This document shows, piece after piece, positions 26,254 to 35,394 of a stretch of 64,000 nt of DNA. The notes beneath the pieces were generated by a model. The model was given only the letters and a program-made list of their open reading frames with translations. It did not search any database and was not told the origin of the DNA. The stretch is from contig NZ_OY781918.1 in the NCBI RefSeq assembly GCF_963677195.1, forward strand, positions 1,290,923-1,354,922. Reading direction: 5' to 3'. The stretch comes from an uncultured Marinifilum sp. (lineage in GTDB: Bacteria > Bacteroidota > Bacteroidia > Bacteroidales > Marinifilaceae). The position numbers were made by a program, and so were the translations under genes. The stretch's first letter is position 1. Each line of letters opens with the position of its first letter.

Positions 26254-27598
26254 ATGTGTTTGTCATTTTCTCTTTGTCAAATCTATTCATTATTTCAATA
26301 AATTCATTCGGCAATATTTCGCTTACAAATTCAATTATTTCTGTCGGTATGTTTTTATAGAAAGCGGATGCAATACCTCCCGTTATACAAGCTATTGTAT
26401 CACTGTCTCCACCAATAGATATTGCAAGTCTAATTGCACTTTCAAAATCAGAACTTTCAAGAAATGCCACTATCGCTTGAGGAACTGAACCTTGACAACT
26501 AACATCAAATTCATAAGTCGGACGAATCTCATCCAAAGTAAAGTCAAGATTATAATTAAACGTAGACGATATATAATTCTTTATTTCTTGTTTTGATTTT
26601 CCTTGTCTTGCAAGAAATATTGCTACTGCTGTCGCTTGTGCTCCTTTTATTCCCTCAGGATGATTATGTGTCACTTCTGCTGTCTGTTTTGCAACTTCTA
26701 AAACTCTGTCAATATCGTTATAGGCAAAACCAACTGCACTTACTCTCATTGCAGAACCATTTCCATAACTTCCATAAGGTTTAGGATTATTTGATTTTAA
26801 CCAATTTCTAAAATTCCCACCATATCCACGTCCGCGATATTTTCTTCCGTAATTTAAAATTGTCTGTGAATAATCTTTGTTATTTAAAATACTGTCAGCA
26901 ACAGCAATAGTCAACACGGTATCGTCAGTAAATTTGCATTTGGGATTGAATAAGTTAAATTCTGTTGATTTTATATTATTCCATTCGTAAACAGAACCTA
27001 TCACGTCTCCAATTACTGCTCCAATGATTGTGTTTGAATGAATTTTTTGCTGCTTTTTAAAGCATTTTAAATCGTAAATTGACTTGATGTAATTAGGTGT
27101 ATTTGTCATTACGGCATAATGCAGTAACTCTTGTACGTCTTTTTCTATAAGTTTCTTTACATTTTGTTTTCCACAACCTCCAAAAGCTCCCATACAATAA
27201 AAGCTTCGATGGTGCGATAGAATTCTATTTCCCAGACAAGAATAATGATTTCCTATTTTTGGAGTTTCAGGAAAGAAAGCATCATAAGATGTCCAATTCT
27301 CAAATAATTTAGTATTATATTTTGCATCAATATTGAAGTTCTTAAAAACTGCACATTCTTTCTTTAAATTATTCCAAACATAGTTTTTAACTTTTGTAAC
27401 AGGTATTTTATCCCAATAAAGTTGTGGATTATAGTAAAATAATAAGTCAATACCGTTATCTAATGCAAAATAATAATGCGAAACATAAAGCGTATTTATT
27501 CCCTCAGTACTTCGTAAGTCATTGTGAAATTTCTCTATGGTATCTGATTCATTTCCTGAATATTCTTTCATTCTGTTGTTTTTTTTATGATAACGCAT
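26252..27598 (-). CDS. ADP-ribosylglycohydrolase-family protein with an unknown N-terminal domain
   Basis: 448 residues; an in-frame ATG at 27571 is an alternative start, because the first codons overlap a palindromic element. The C-terminal half (from about 188, IIGAVIGDVIGS) is a DraG-type ADP-ribosylglycohydrolase with metal-binding FTDDTVLTIA, GNGSAMR, HNHPEGIKGA and GGDSDTIACI. The family removes ADP-ribose from proteins or nucleic acids. The first about 185 residues match nothing I recognise and include a Cys/His-bearing stretch (HHRSFYCMGAFGGCGKQ). In this effector-rich island the enzyme could reverse ADP-ribosylation by a competitor's toxin, as the Tri1-type immunity proteins do (inference). 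Confidence 0.88.
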   Translation of the reverse strand: MRYHKKNNRMKEYSGNESDTIEKFHNDLRSTEGINTLYVSHYYFALDNGIDLLFYYNPQLYWDKIPVTKVKNYVWNNLKKECAVFKNFNIDAKYNTKLFENWTSYDAFFPETPKIGNHYSCLGNRILSHHRSFYCMGAFGGCGKQNVKKLIEKDVQELLHYAVMTNTPNYIKSIYDLKCFKKQQKIHSNTIIGAVIGDVIGSVYEWNNIKSTEFNLFNPKCKFTDDTVLTIAVADSILNNKDYSQTILNYGRKYRGRGYGGNFRNWLKSNNPKPYGSYGNGSAMRVSAVGFAYNDIDRVLEVAKQTAEVTHNHPEGIKGAQATAVAIFLARQGKSKQEIKNYISSTFNYNLDFTLDEIRPTYEFDVSCQGSVPQAIVAFLESSDFESAIRLAISIGGDSDTIACITGGIASAFYKNIPTEIIEFVSEILPNEFIEIMNRFDKEKMTNT

Positions 27599-27673
27599 AA
27601 CGGTTCGTATAAGAATAGTAGCCGACTACGTGGTACTTTCCTGTCAAGTTACAAAAAAGTTTTATCGGGCTAC
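27596..27673. repeat. Cassette-border-like imperfect palindrome
   Basis: CATAACGGTTCGTATAAG then AATAGTAGCCGA on the left pairs in part with TCGGGCTAC at 27665-27673. The left arm resembles the arm at 28405. Confidence 0.5.
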
Positions 27674-27708
27674 AATCCTTGAATTCACTGCTATTTTGGT
27701 TATTATTT

Positions 27709-28362
27709 TTATATATTGCTATGGGCTTTATTTTCTTTGCCTTTCTTATTCATCCACCATTTCATAGTTAATCCCCAACCAAGTCCGCAAATCATCCATA
27801 ATGGAATCCCAATCAAAATGTTTTTCTGAGTAATTTCCTTATTTTCAATCAATGGGAAAATAATTTGCATTGTAAAAAACATAAATAGTCCAAAAAAGAG
27901 TCCCGATTTTAACCAATTTTTTGTTGTATTTTTCTTCTCATTAATTTCAAGATTTAAGTTCTTATATCTTTCAGGTTGTTTGTCTAACCACTTTTGTTTT
28001 ATCGATTTTTTAAACCAGCCCCAAATAGGATAGGTAATTGTTAATATAATTAATGAAGTCAAATTTCTTTGTACTGGAATTATTTTTTTGCAATTGTCAC
28101 AATAGAAACCAAACCAATTTTTAAACGCCGTCTTGTTTTGAGCAGAATATTTCAATCCTGAATGTAGTTCACCACAGTGAGGACAAGGAATTAATGAACG
28201 CTGATAAAAAGGCTTTTTCCCTTCTCGCTCGATTAACATTACTTTGGGGATTGTCTGTCCTAAAATCAACTCATTAATTACCACCCCTGGATTTAATATC
28301 CAATGCAATATCACAGGACTTTTCCAGTTCCATATTTTGTATTTATCCTTGTCGTATTTCAT
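27709..28362 (-). CDS. Zinc-ribbon membrane protein of unknown function
   Basis: 217 residues. CPHC (60-63) and CDNC (88-91) form a probable zinc ribbon, followed by three hydrophobic segments (about 102-118, 152-172, 184-204). No catalytic motif is visible. It is flanked by imperfect palindromes on both sides, like a single-gene cassette in the accessory island. I do not recognise its function; a membrane-located immunity or effector role would be only a guess from context. Confidence 0.7.
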   Translation of the reverse strand: MKYDKDKYKIWNWKSPVILHWILNPGVVINELILGQTIPKVMLIEREGKKPFYQRSLIPCPHCGELHSGLKYSAQNKTAFKNWFGFYCDNCKKIIPVQRNLTSLIILTITYPIWGWFKKSIKQKWLDKQPERYKNLNLEINEKKNTTKNWLKSGLFFGLFMFFTMQIIFPLIENKEITQKNILIGIPLWMICGLGWGLTMKWWMNKKGKENKAHSNI

Positions 28363-28404
28363 TTCGTAATTTTTTTAAATGCTGGTAGTTTGGGTAGTGT
28401 TGGA

Positions 28405-28533
28405 CATAACGTACAGCATATGAATAGTTGCCGACTTGGATGTGCAACACTTTCAAGATGCACCAACGATAATGCGAGAGGCAAAGATCCCGCAAATCAC
28501 TAATCGGCAATTATTTATTATGCATTGTTGGCA
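28405..28533. repeat. Cassette-border-like imperfect palindrome
   Basis: Left arm 28405-28434 (CATAACGTACAGCATATG then AATAGTTGCCGA) and right arm 28504-28533 (TCGGCAATTATTTATTATGC then ATTGTTGG) are imperfectly complementary over about 28 nt, enclosing smaller hairpins. Confidence 0.6.
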
Positions 28534-28573
28534 TTTGGGCATTTTTTCTTCCTTGAATAATTCTTTCCGTTCA

Positions 28574-29506
28574 TTAATCCTTTACTCTGTCCCAAATACG
28601 CTTTGGTATTTTACTTTCATTTCCGTTGGCTTTCATTATTTGAATGTATTTTTGGTATGCCTCTTTGGCCTGTTCCATTTCGTTTAATCCCCAGTATGCA
28701 TCACCAAGGTTGATATAAACCACTGTACGATTTGGGGAAAATTCTTTTACCTTTTTTAAGACAAAAATAGACTCTATATATAGTTGGTTGTTTTCAAGAT
28801 AATATCCGATATTATTATAATCAACAATCGTATTTTGTGAAATTGGAAATTTATTTATTAGGGCTTTATAACGAAGAGTATCATTTATTATTTTATTATT
28901 TTCTTCCGAAAATCTTTTTTGAAAATCTTTTAAATTTTCTTCAAACCAGTATTTAAATGATAAAATTTGTTTTATCGGTTTTTCTAAAATAAAACCATTA
29001 TTTTCTTGAAAAATTTCATTCAAATTTGAATTATACATTTTCGTAATAATTTTTGTTTTTGTATAATCTTCAAACCCATTAATTGTTTGATTAATAGAAT
29101 ATACTAAGACCCAATTGTTTACATTACAGTATTTTATATAATATGTTGTAATATCTGTACCTCTATCCGGAAATAATGTTTTAATAGCCATTATTATGCT
29201 ATCTTGATTTACCGATGTGATTGTATCAATGATTTTCCCCCCATCTTCAGAAAAGTTACCAACAGAAAGAACTTGTATATATTTTCCTTTGTTTTCTTGA
29301 AAAAATAGTAAATCATTTCCTGCATATGGTTTACTGTATATAACTTTATCCATAATGCCATCGAAATTTATATCAATGTTAACTATTTCATAATCAATGT
29401 TATTCATGTATAATTCAATATTTTTGTTTTGAGCTGTTAAATTCAAATTAATAGCAAAAAGAAATATTAATCTAATAGCACTATTTTTTATTTTGACATG
29501 TATCAT
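28574..29506 (-). CDS. Secreted TPR protein, candidate immunity partner of the GH19-type effector
   Basis: 310 residues. The N-terminus (IKNSAIRLIFLFAINLNLTAQ) looks like a cleavable signal peptide. An acidic DINFDGIMDKVIYS stretch resembles an FG-GAP/VCBS-type calcium-binding loop, and the C-terminus carries one TPR-like pair (about 240-300, VVYINLGDAYWGLNEMEQA). Its start overlaps the end of the 1017-residue effector gene by 26 nt, so translation is coupled. A periplasmic protein encoded directly after a peptidoglycan hydrolase effector is the classical position and location for its immunity protein; this role is inferred, not recognised by homology. Confidence 0.75.
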   Translation of the reverse strand: MIHVKIKNSAIRLIFLFAINLNLTAQNKNIELYMNNIDYEIVNIDINFDGIMDKVIYSKPYAGNDLLFFQENKGKYIQVLSVGNFSEDGGKIIDTITSVNQDSIIMAIKTLFPDRGTDITTYYIKYCNVNNWVLVYSINQTINGFEDYTKTKIITKMYNSNLNEIFQENNGFILEKPIKQILSFKYWFEENLKDFQKRFSEENNKIINDTLRYKALINKFPISQNTIVDYNNIGYYLENNQLYIESIFVLKKVKEFSPNRTVVYINLGDAYWGLNEMEQAKEAYQKYIQIMKANGNESKIPKRIWDRVKD

Positions 29507-32500
29507 AACTAAATATTTTCTTTATTTTTTTTACGTATTCTCTTCTTGAATTAAGACCATTAGACCCTCCATTAACCAAATAACTTATTACATCAGTAGA
29601 ATCATCATCAGCTATTAAATTTAAATCAACTGTATAATACGATTTACTTACAGAATTGTCTAAGTATGTAATCTTTGATTTAGGATAGCTTGGATTACAA
29701 TTAGTAACATATGAAGGTGCAGACGATGGTGGAGTCCATATACTGCCTTGACTTAAAACCTTGCCTTTTTTCCAGAACCAGCCGGCAGAATCAAAGGCAT
29801 TATTTAAATTATTCGCAATTACTTCATAATCATCTACACATTCTGTTCCACTATAGCATTTGTACAATTTATACCCATCCTCATGTGTTAATTGCATCAA
29901 TCCTCTTCCTATATATGGCCAATAATTAGCAGAAGTGTTATATTCTCTAGTTGTCCTTAATCTATCTGTTTCATGGTATATTTGAGCTAAGAAATGAATT
30001 CTTCTTATACACGTATTAATATCATATTCTCTAAATATTGCATTTAATTGTGTTGTAAACTTTTCATATGTTTTATCACTTGCTGGAATATCGCAATTAT
30101 TTTTAAAAAAAAGCTTTTCCTTATTATTTCCTACATAAACATCACTTTCACTCTTTCTTAATGCTATTATTATTTCTTTAACTTCTTTAACAGTTAAATC
30201 TCTATCACAATAACATGAGTTTACTCGTTTCATCTGCTCCACAAAAGCATTGGGATGAAAATGATACACCTTTGTATCTGTTGGAAACGGTTCCAAATCG
30301 TTTTCGTCTCTTGGTTGTGGGTTACTCTGTTTTTCCCAAGAGTACATTTTCCTGCTTTTGTTAAGCATGGGGTCATAAGTCCAACCCTCTGGCATCTCGT
30401 TTCCGGGTACTTTTACCTTACTCCAAAAATCAAGGGCGTTTACTTTGTCTTCGATTACTTTAAGGGAGTTTTCTTTTTGTTTGATAAAATGCTCTTTTAT
30501 TTCCTTGTCTTCTTCCTGTTCTATGCCTTTATCAAGCAAGGTTTCTAATTCCTGTTTAAGGCTGCTATAGTTTACGCCCCATTCGCTTTGGTGGTAACAG
30601 ACCAGTTTTGAAAGGCGTTCACAAACGTACATGTCGTTTAAGCCTCTGCGTAGTTCCTGTGGGCTTAACTTTTTGTTGCCGTCGGTATCCATTTCTTTGA
30701 ATACGGATTTGAGGAATTGCGGAGCATTTTTCTCTGTTTCATCGAATACGAAATTGTCAGGCTGGTCTTTTAATATCTTAAAGCCAAAGGCTAACCAGTC
30801 GTGTGCCGAAACTTTTGATACTTTTTCGTCATCGCTTTTTATATAACCTTTGCGTTCGCCACGATAGTCCTGTATTTTAATTTCATAATATGTATCGTTG
30901 CCCTGCTTTATTTCTTCAACCTCCTTTTTACCGATGATATGGTCGCCCATCAACTCGGTTTGGGTTTCGGAGTCGTTGGGGAAGAAAACGGAAGCAAAGT
31001 TTTTGTTGGGCTTACTTTCAAAAAGTTGGTTGATGTCGCTATTCAGGGTAAGGTGTTGCCCCATCATGCTAACTTCCGATGGCAAATTATCTTTATGCAC
31101 CCAATAGCAATGCTTCCCATCGGGCAACGTATAGCTTACATCGCGAGATGTTTGCCCTTCTGCAAACTGAGAAGCATCTTCGTTAAGGGTAATTACCGAA
31201 TCTTTGGTAACCGTTCCTTCAAAAGCTTCGTTTATTTTGTCAAGGTTAAAACTTGTGTATGTATAATTGCCTGTTTCCGCCGTTGGAGCTGTTCCGTTGC
31301 CCAAATCGGATTTTTCAACGGTTCGGAATTGCTTGTTGAGTTTTATACGTGAGTACTCTTCCTCTACCTGTAACACCAATATTTCATCACCACTTTTTAG
31401 TGTATACGGATAATGATGGCTGAGCAAGCCCCCTTTTGCAATTTTTATAAAGTCTTTGGTATCGGCAATGTCGTCTTTATCGCCTTCTTTTCCTTTTAAA
31501 AACTCTGTTGGGTCAGTTGCGCTATACACTTCAAGGTGCGTGGTGCGGTGCTGCTCGTTACCAATATGTCCCATGGGCCCGGTAAAACCTATGATGTTGC
31601 CTGCTTTTACCGGAATATTGCAATTGTTGCCTGTGATGATTTTATCAAGGTTATTCTCGTCAAAGTTGAGAACAAAGCCGTCTTCTTTACAACTTTTTGC
31701 ATAGATATAACCGTCTTGTTGTTTGCCGTTGAGGGTTTTGATTTTGTAGTAATTACCCGATTTTTTCTCTATGGTGAACTTTGATTTATTGGGGACTTGC
31801 ATAACAAAGTTCTCTTCAGGTTTTTCGCTGTTGTATGCTGGCGTACTACGCAGTTTTTCGTAGTCCCAACACTTTCCTTCCTGACCATTGCCGACCACTC
31901 GGTACATGTTGTCGTTGATTTCTTCAAACTGGTCACTGTCCAAGTCTACATATAGGTCATCGTAAACCAATCCTGAATCGGGATGCGTGAAAATCACTTT
32001 TTTGTATAGCGTATTTTTTGCCCAGTGGGTGAGTGATTTATCAAATATATCATTGCTTGGATTAGGGTTGACAATGGAATTGACTGGTGATATCATGGTA
32101 AACATCTTGGAAATGCTTTTATATGCTATTACCCCTTTTGCTTTATATGGTGTTTTACTACTTACCTCGTATTGTTGGGTTTTATAAATATCGGGTACGT
32201 TGTCAAAATCCATTAATTCATCATATGGCATCAGGTGGTTATACAGAGAGTAAAAAGTTAATTCTCTTCCCTTCGGGCTTTTGTATTGATGTTGGATTAA
32301 AACGAAACCGCTCGAAAATTTCAAACCGTTGTTGGTTTCAATGGGTTCTTTGTTAAGGCGGTAGGCTATTATTGTTCCGTCGGCAATGGCTTTGATAGCC
32401 GTATTTCTATCTTCGTTAATGTGCATACCTCCGTGCCAGTTAAACTGTGCTCCCAAGGGGTATGTCCCCACATTGTTGTTTGCACCGTACCTAAAAGCAG

Positions 32501-32534
32501 GGTACTGTTCTTTGTTTGCATATTCAAATTTCAT
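29481..32534 (-). CDS. Modular peptidoglycan-targeting effector (M23-like, SH3-like, EF-hand, GH19/lysozyme-like)
   Basis: 1017 residues without a signal peptide. Residues 1-110 and 310-345 resemble a split M23 peptidase fold (FNWHGGMHI, SLYNHL, GFTGPMGHIG, TTHLEVY), although the usual HxxxD Asp reads His. SH3-like segments follow (for example about 245-283, 500-580). An EF-hand DTDGNKKLSPQE sits near 613-625. The C-terminal about 200 residues match GH19 chitinase/lysozyme-like domains: FLAQIYHETDR (E near 851), GRGLMQLTHEDGY and NNAFDSAGWFWKKGK. The gene follows a PAAR gene by 48 bp and overlaps a secreted downstream protein. I infer a contractile-injection (type VI-like) effector that degrades target peptidoglycan. 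Confidence 0.85.
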   Translation of the reverse strand: MKFEYANKEQYPAFRYGANNNVGTYPLGAQFNWHGGMHINEDRNTAIKAIADGTIIAYRLNKEPIETNNGLKFSSGFVLIQHQYKSPKGRELTFYSLYNHLMPYDELMDFDNVPDIYKTQQYEVSSKTPYKAKGVIAYKSISKMFTMISPVNSIVNPNPSNDIFDKSLTHWAKNTLYKKVIFTHPDSGLVYDDLYVDLDSDQFEEINDNMYRVVGNGQEGKCWDYEKLRSTPAYNSEKPEENFVMQVPNKSKFTIEKKSGNYYKIKTLNGKQQDGYIYAKSCKEDGFVLNFDENNLDKIITGNNCNIPVKAGNIIGFTGPMGHIGNEQHRTTHLEVYSATDPTEFLKGKEGDKDDIADTKDFIKIAKGGLLSHHYPYTLKSGDEILVLQVEEEYSRIKLNKQFRTVEKSDLGNGTAPTAETGNYTYTSFNLDKINEAFEGTVTKDSVITLNEDASQFAEGQTSRDVSYTLPDGKHCYWVHKDNLPSEVSMMGQHLTLNSDINQLFESKPNKNFASVFFPNDSETQTELMGDHIIGKKEVEEIKQGNDTYYEIKIQDYRGERKGYIKSDDEKVSKVSAHDWLAFGFKILKDQPDNFVFDETEKNAPQFLKSVFKEMDTDGNKKLSPQELRRGLNDMYVCERLSKLVCYHQSEWGVNYSSLKQELETLLDKGIEQEEDKEIKEHFIKQKENSLKVIEDKVNALDFWSKVKVPGNEMPEGWTYDPMLNKSRKMYSWEKQSNPQPRDENDLEPFPTDTKVYHFHPNAFVEQMKRVNSCYCDRDLTVKEVKEIIIALRKSESDVYVGNNKEKLFFKNNCDIPASDKTYEKFTTQLNAIFREYDINTCIRRIHFLAQIYHETDRLRTTREYNTSANYWPYIGRGLMQLTHEDGYKLYKCYSGTECVDDYEVIANNLNNAFDSAGWFWKKGKVLSQGSIWTPPSSAPSYVTNCNPSYPKSKITYLDNSVSKSYYTVDLNLIADDDSTDVISYLVNGGSNGLNSRREYVKKIKKIFSYDTCQNKK

Positions 32535-32582
32535 TGTTGCGTCAAATTCTGTAGAGGGTAAATTTTAGGTTATGTTTGCTTT

Positions 32583-33086
32583 TTACAGGCTAAAGTCAGC
32601 TTTTGACATGTAGCCGTGTTTTTTTGATTCTTTTTTGATTTCTGATGTATTTTGTTTGGCTTCAACTATGCTTTGATTGGCATTATTGCCTTTTAATACA
32701 CCGCTTACTTTTGAAACGGCTACTTGTACCGGACTTATTTCGGGGAAGGGTATTTCGTTTGGTGATGCCGTTGCCGATGAAGAAGGAGTTGCAGAACTGA
32801 TGATTACGTTTGGTTCTCCCTGACTAATTTGTCCGCCGTGGGCTGTCATACTGCCAACTGTTGCAACTGGTGTGCCATTTATTAATACACCAACTTCTCC
32901 TTGAACTATAGTATCAGGAGGTCCTGAACATACGCACATGTCGCCCATTAGGGTAGCTGGTTTTCCGTTTACAAGTACATTTGGTGAACCAGGTCCAGTT
33001 ACCGGACCGCCTACATGAGGAACTGTTCCGCTGCACATAGGGCAAACATGCATGTTGCCTATTGTTGCTATTGGTTTTCCTGCCAT
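32583..33086 (-). CDS. PAAR-domain spike-tip protein
   Basis: 167 residues. Residues 1-95 form the PAAR fold with its glycine-rich repeats: GNMHVCPMCSGTVPHVGGPV, GSPNVLVNGKPATLMGDMCV and INGTPVATVGSMTAHGG, with Cys/His residues able to bind the tip zinc. About 70 residues follow with low complexity (SATPSSSATASPNE). PAAR proteins cap the VgrG spike of type VI and related contractile systems and carry effectors. It is the first gene of the PAAR-effector-immunity cluster and is preceded by the A1 copy of a repeated leader. No other secretion-system gene lies in this window, so this is an orphan cluster here. Confidence 0.92.
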   Translation of the reverse strand: MAGKPIATIGNMHVCPMCSGTVPHVGGPVTGPGSPNVLVNGKPATLMGDMCVCSGPPDTIVQGEVGVLINGTPVATVGSMTAHGGQISQGEPNVIISSATPSSSATASPNEIPFPEISPVQVAVSKVSGVLKGNNANQSIVEAKQNTSEIKKESKKHGYMSKADFSL

Positions 33087-33150
33087 AGTTTAATTTGTTT
33101 TAAGTTAATGTTAATCTGAGCGCCTCGGTTTTGCCTTGGTGCCAACTCCT

Positions 33151-33600
33151 TTATAAGCCCCATTAATATCACTTATAATACCACTAGGACAAGTAAGCTT
33201 AGTAAAGTGTATTTCTGCCCATGAATCTACAAAACAATAATAAATTAACAAAATAATTATCCTGATTGTTTACAGTGTTAATAAGTACAGGTTTATTTTA
33301 AAATAGGAGTGGGGCTTAGTTGTTTGTTTTAAATTGTTTGTAGTAGGCTGTGTTTAGCAAAAAAAAACTGCAAATCAAACTGCAGTTTTACAATATTTTT
33401 AAAATGAGACCTTCTTAAGAAACAATTATTCCCAAATTACAAGTTCCAAAAAGGCTTGTAGAATATATCATTCCCCATAAGCAGTAGATAAATATCCGCT
33501 TACGTCAACCCACCGACTGTTAGCTCCGCTGTTCTTCGAAACATGTTGGGCAGTTCCTGCCACACGAACGCTTAGTTGTTAGGCACTGGAACTATTTAAT
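33151..33600 (-). repeat. Repeated leader A, copy 1
   Basis: About 440 bp nearly identical to 35395-35832 and partly similar to 41577-41740. Copy 1 lies between the stop of the 322-residue gene and the PAAR start. It includes a terminator hairpin and a 41-bp core (33231-33271) identical in all three copies. Confidence 0.92.
33364..33391 (-). terminator. Terminator within repeat A, copy 1
   Basis: On the minus strand AAAACTGCA, 8-nt loop, TGCAGTTTTTTTTT; it would end transcription of the 322-residue gene. Confidence 0.75.
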
Positions 33601-33610
33601 TAGAATCCAG

Positions 33611-34579
33611 TTATACTAATACTACAAATAAAAAAATCAACAAAAAACTCAAAATTAAAACTGCAATAACTAGTTTCTTAATAATCGTCCTATATCTATT
33701 TCGAACTTTAAATATCTCTTCATTTCTGCTATATCTATTTTTCATTGCTTTCAATAACAGTTCATAAAATTCTTTGCTTTTTGCATTAGAAAGTAATCCA
33801 TACCTATGCCTTAAAACGTTAAAGTCTACTTCTTCTATTGTGCGCTCTAAACTTGGGATTTCAGTTTTTAAATTTTCATGATAAGTCCACCTCATACGAC
33901 AATTATCGCTTGTGCTATCATCTAGAAGAGTATCAATTAATTCTACATCATAGTTACCATAGTATAATAAGTTAGTATAAACAGAAAATTCTTCTCGAAT
34001 TAGTTTTTTAAAATTTTCTATTGATTTTTTTATTTTTGCACGTAATTCATTTGATTCGGCAATTTCAAAAGCAACAATTAATTGTTCTTTTAAAAATCGA
34101 AAAGGGGCATATTCTTCTTCTCTTTCCTTATATTCTACACAAATTTTTCCATTTAGATCCTCCTCATAAACATTTCCTCCATTAAATAAAGTATCTAAAA
34201 CAAACTGATCTGGAGCATCTATCAGTTTTGATTCTCTGCAGGGAACTATATTTCTTTCTATTTCACTTTTCTTATAGTAGTTAATATCTTTTATTACTGA
34301 ATTAAAAATAATTTCTGCAACATTGTCACAGATCCTAATAATATCAGATTTAATTGAAGATTGTATATCATCAAGCAAGCATTTTTTTAATACTATAATG
34401 TTCGATTCAATCTCTTTTTTAAGAGTATCAGTAATATAAATCTCTTCAAAAGGAGAATTTTCGTAATATCGTCCTCTCATCATGGTGAAAATATCAGGTG
34501 CTCTCTCTCTTTTTATTTTTTCAAACTTTAAAATACTCTTATTTACTTCGTGAATGTTTTTATCTATATTCTCTTTCAT
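33611..34579 (-). CDS. Unknown tail-anchored protein
   Basis: 322 residues, highly charged and helical throughout, with one C-terminal membrane helix (about 299-321, KKLVIAVLILSFLLIFLFVV) and no signal peptide, so it is probably a cytosolic protein anchored by its tail. I recognise no domain. It follows a three-helix membrane protein gene and is bounded downstream by repeat A1, so it belongs to one recombining module. A hairpin-rich element separates it from the upstream gene, which argues for independent expression. Confidence 0.7.
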   Translation of the reverse strand: MKENIDKNIHEVNKSILKFEKIKRERAPDIFTMMRGRYYENSPFEEIYITDTLKKEIESNIIVLKKCLLDDIQSSIKSDIIRICDNVAEIIFNSVIKDINYYKKSEIERNIVPCRESKLIDAPDQFVLDTLFNGGNVYEEDLNGKICVEYKEREEEYAPFRFLKEQLIVAFEIAESNELRAKIKKSIENFKKLIREEFSVYTNLLYYGNYDVELIDTLLDDSTSDNCRMRWTYHENLKTEIPSLERTIEEVDFNVLRHRYGLLSNAKSKEFYELLLKAMKNRYSRNEEIFKVRNRYRTIIKKLVIAVLILSFLLIFLFVVLV

Positions 34580-34603
34580 AGGTTAATCTCAATATATTCT
34601 TGT

Positions 34604-34672
34604 GCCTAACGGTCTTGCTAAGTTTCGTGGGCGATTTCGAAGAATCTCCCTTTCAAATCGCACGAAAGCAAG
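34604..34672. repeat. attC-like stem-loop between module genes
   Basis: GCCTAAC (34604-34610) fits the RYYYAAC core of integron attC sites. It is followed by arms 34614-34637 and 34655-34672 that pair with two extrahelical bulges (AAG and G), as attC bottom strands do. A matching second core (GTTRRRY) was not located. Confidence 0.45.
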
Positions 34673-34797
34673 CCACATAAATTTGTTTATATTTTTTAGC
34701 AAACCAATTTAAGTAGCTTGCTGGTGTTTCTTTATTGAACTAACTCTTGAGCAATTCCCACCGCCCATGAAATTTAGCTTTTGTTACAAGCTGGCGT

Positions 34798-35358
34798 TTA
34801 ACCTACTATATATTCTTTGAAAAGTAGGTATATCATGATGTACTCCAATATGAAACTTAGAATTATAAAAATAAAACTACCAACGAGTACTTTCCCTGCG
34901 AATCCTTGATTATCAATTGCTGTAGTGAATTCCTCCCTAACTTTGTCATCAAAGTACTTACCATCATAAAAATTGATATATGGCTGATATATATTGTTTT
35001 CTTCTATATCATTCTCTATCAATTCAGGTTTATTCAAGAGTTTAATTTTTAAAATCTTGTAGCTAATTCTTATCTGATGAGAAGCGGTATTATATGAACG
35101 GTGTGATAATTTCAACACTAATGTAAGTATTAACGTCCCTAAGTATGATAGTAAAATAATCAATAGTTTTGTTTCAGAAAATTCAAACTCCTTAATTGTC
35201 AGTTTAGATATTGTCACAAGAAATCCACCAGTAGCTAACCCAACAATCCAAGTAGAAATATTATCTATTGTAGAAGTATTATCTACTTCTAATTTGTAAG
35301 AATCATCAATAAGTGAGGTGATCTCTTCAATAATTTTATTTGTAGTCAATTCTCCCAT
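34798..35358 (-). CDS. Unknown three-helix membrane protein
   Basis: 186 residues. Two helices near the N-terminus (about 33-52 and 63-84), a hydrophilic loop of about 70 residues, and a C-terminal helix (about 155-180). The two-helix plus cytosolic-loop pattern is reminiscent of small 2TM effectors found in defence systems, but no family signature is visible and I assign no function. It is directly downstream of repeat A2 in transcription order and paired with the tail-anchored protein. Confidence 0.7.
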   Translation of the reverse strand: MGELTTNKIIEEITSLIDDSYKLEVDNTSTIDNISTWIVGLATGGFLVTISKLTIKEFEFSETKLLIILLSYLGTLILTLVLKLSHRSYNTASHQIRISYKILKIKLLNKPELIENDIEENNIYQPYINFYDGKYFDDKVREEFTTAIDNQGFAGKVLVGSFIFIILSFILEYIMIYLLFKEYIVG

Positions 35359-35394
35359 TTGTTGTTTATAATAAGCTTGCTTATAACTATTTAG

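Noticed and set aside
28303..28687. Plus-strand open frames around the 28.4-kb palindrome
   Set aside because: They overlap a structured repeat and the ends of genes on the other strand, and have no coding character.
30255..32568. Several plus-strand open frames of 60-137 codons inside the effector region
   Set aside because: All lie antisense to the 1017-residue effector gene, which has clear domains; they are shadows.
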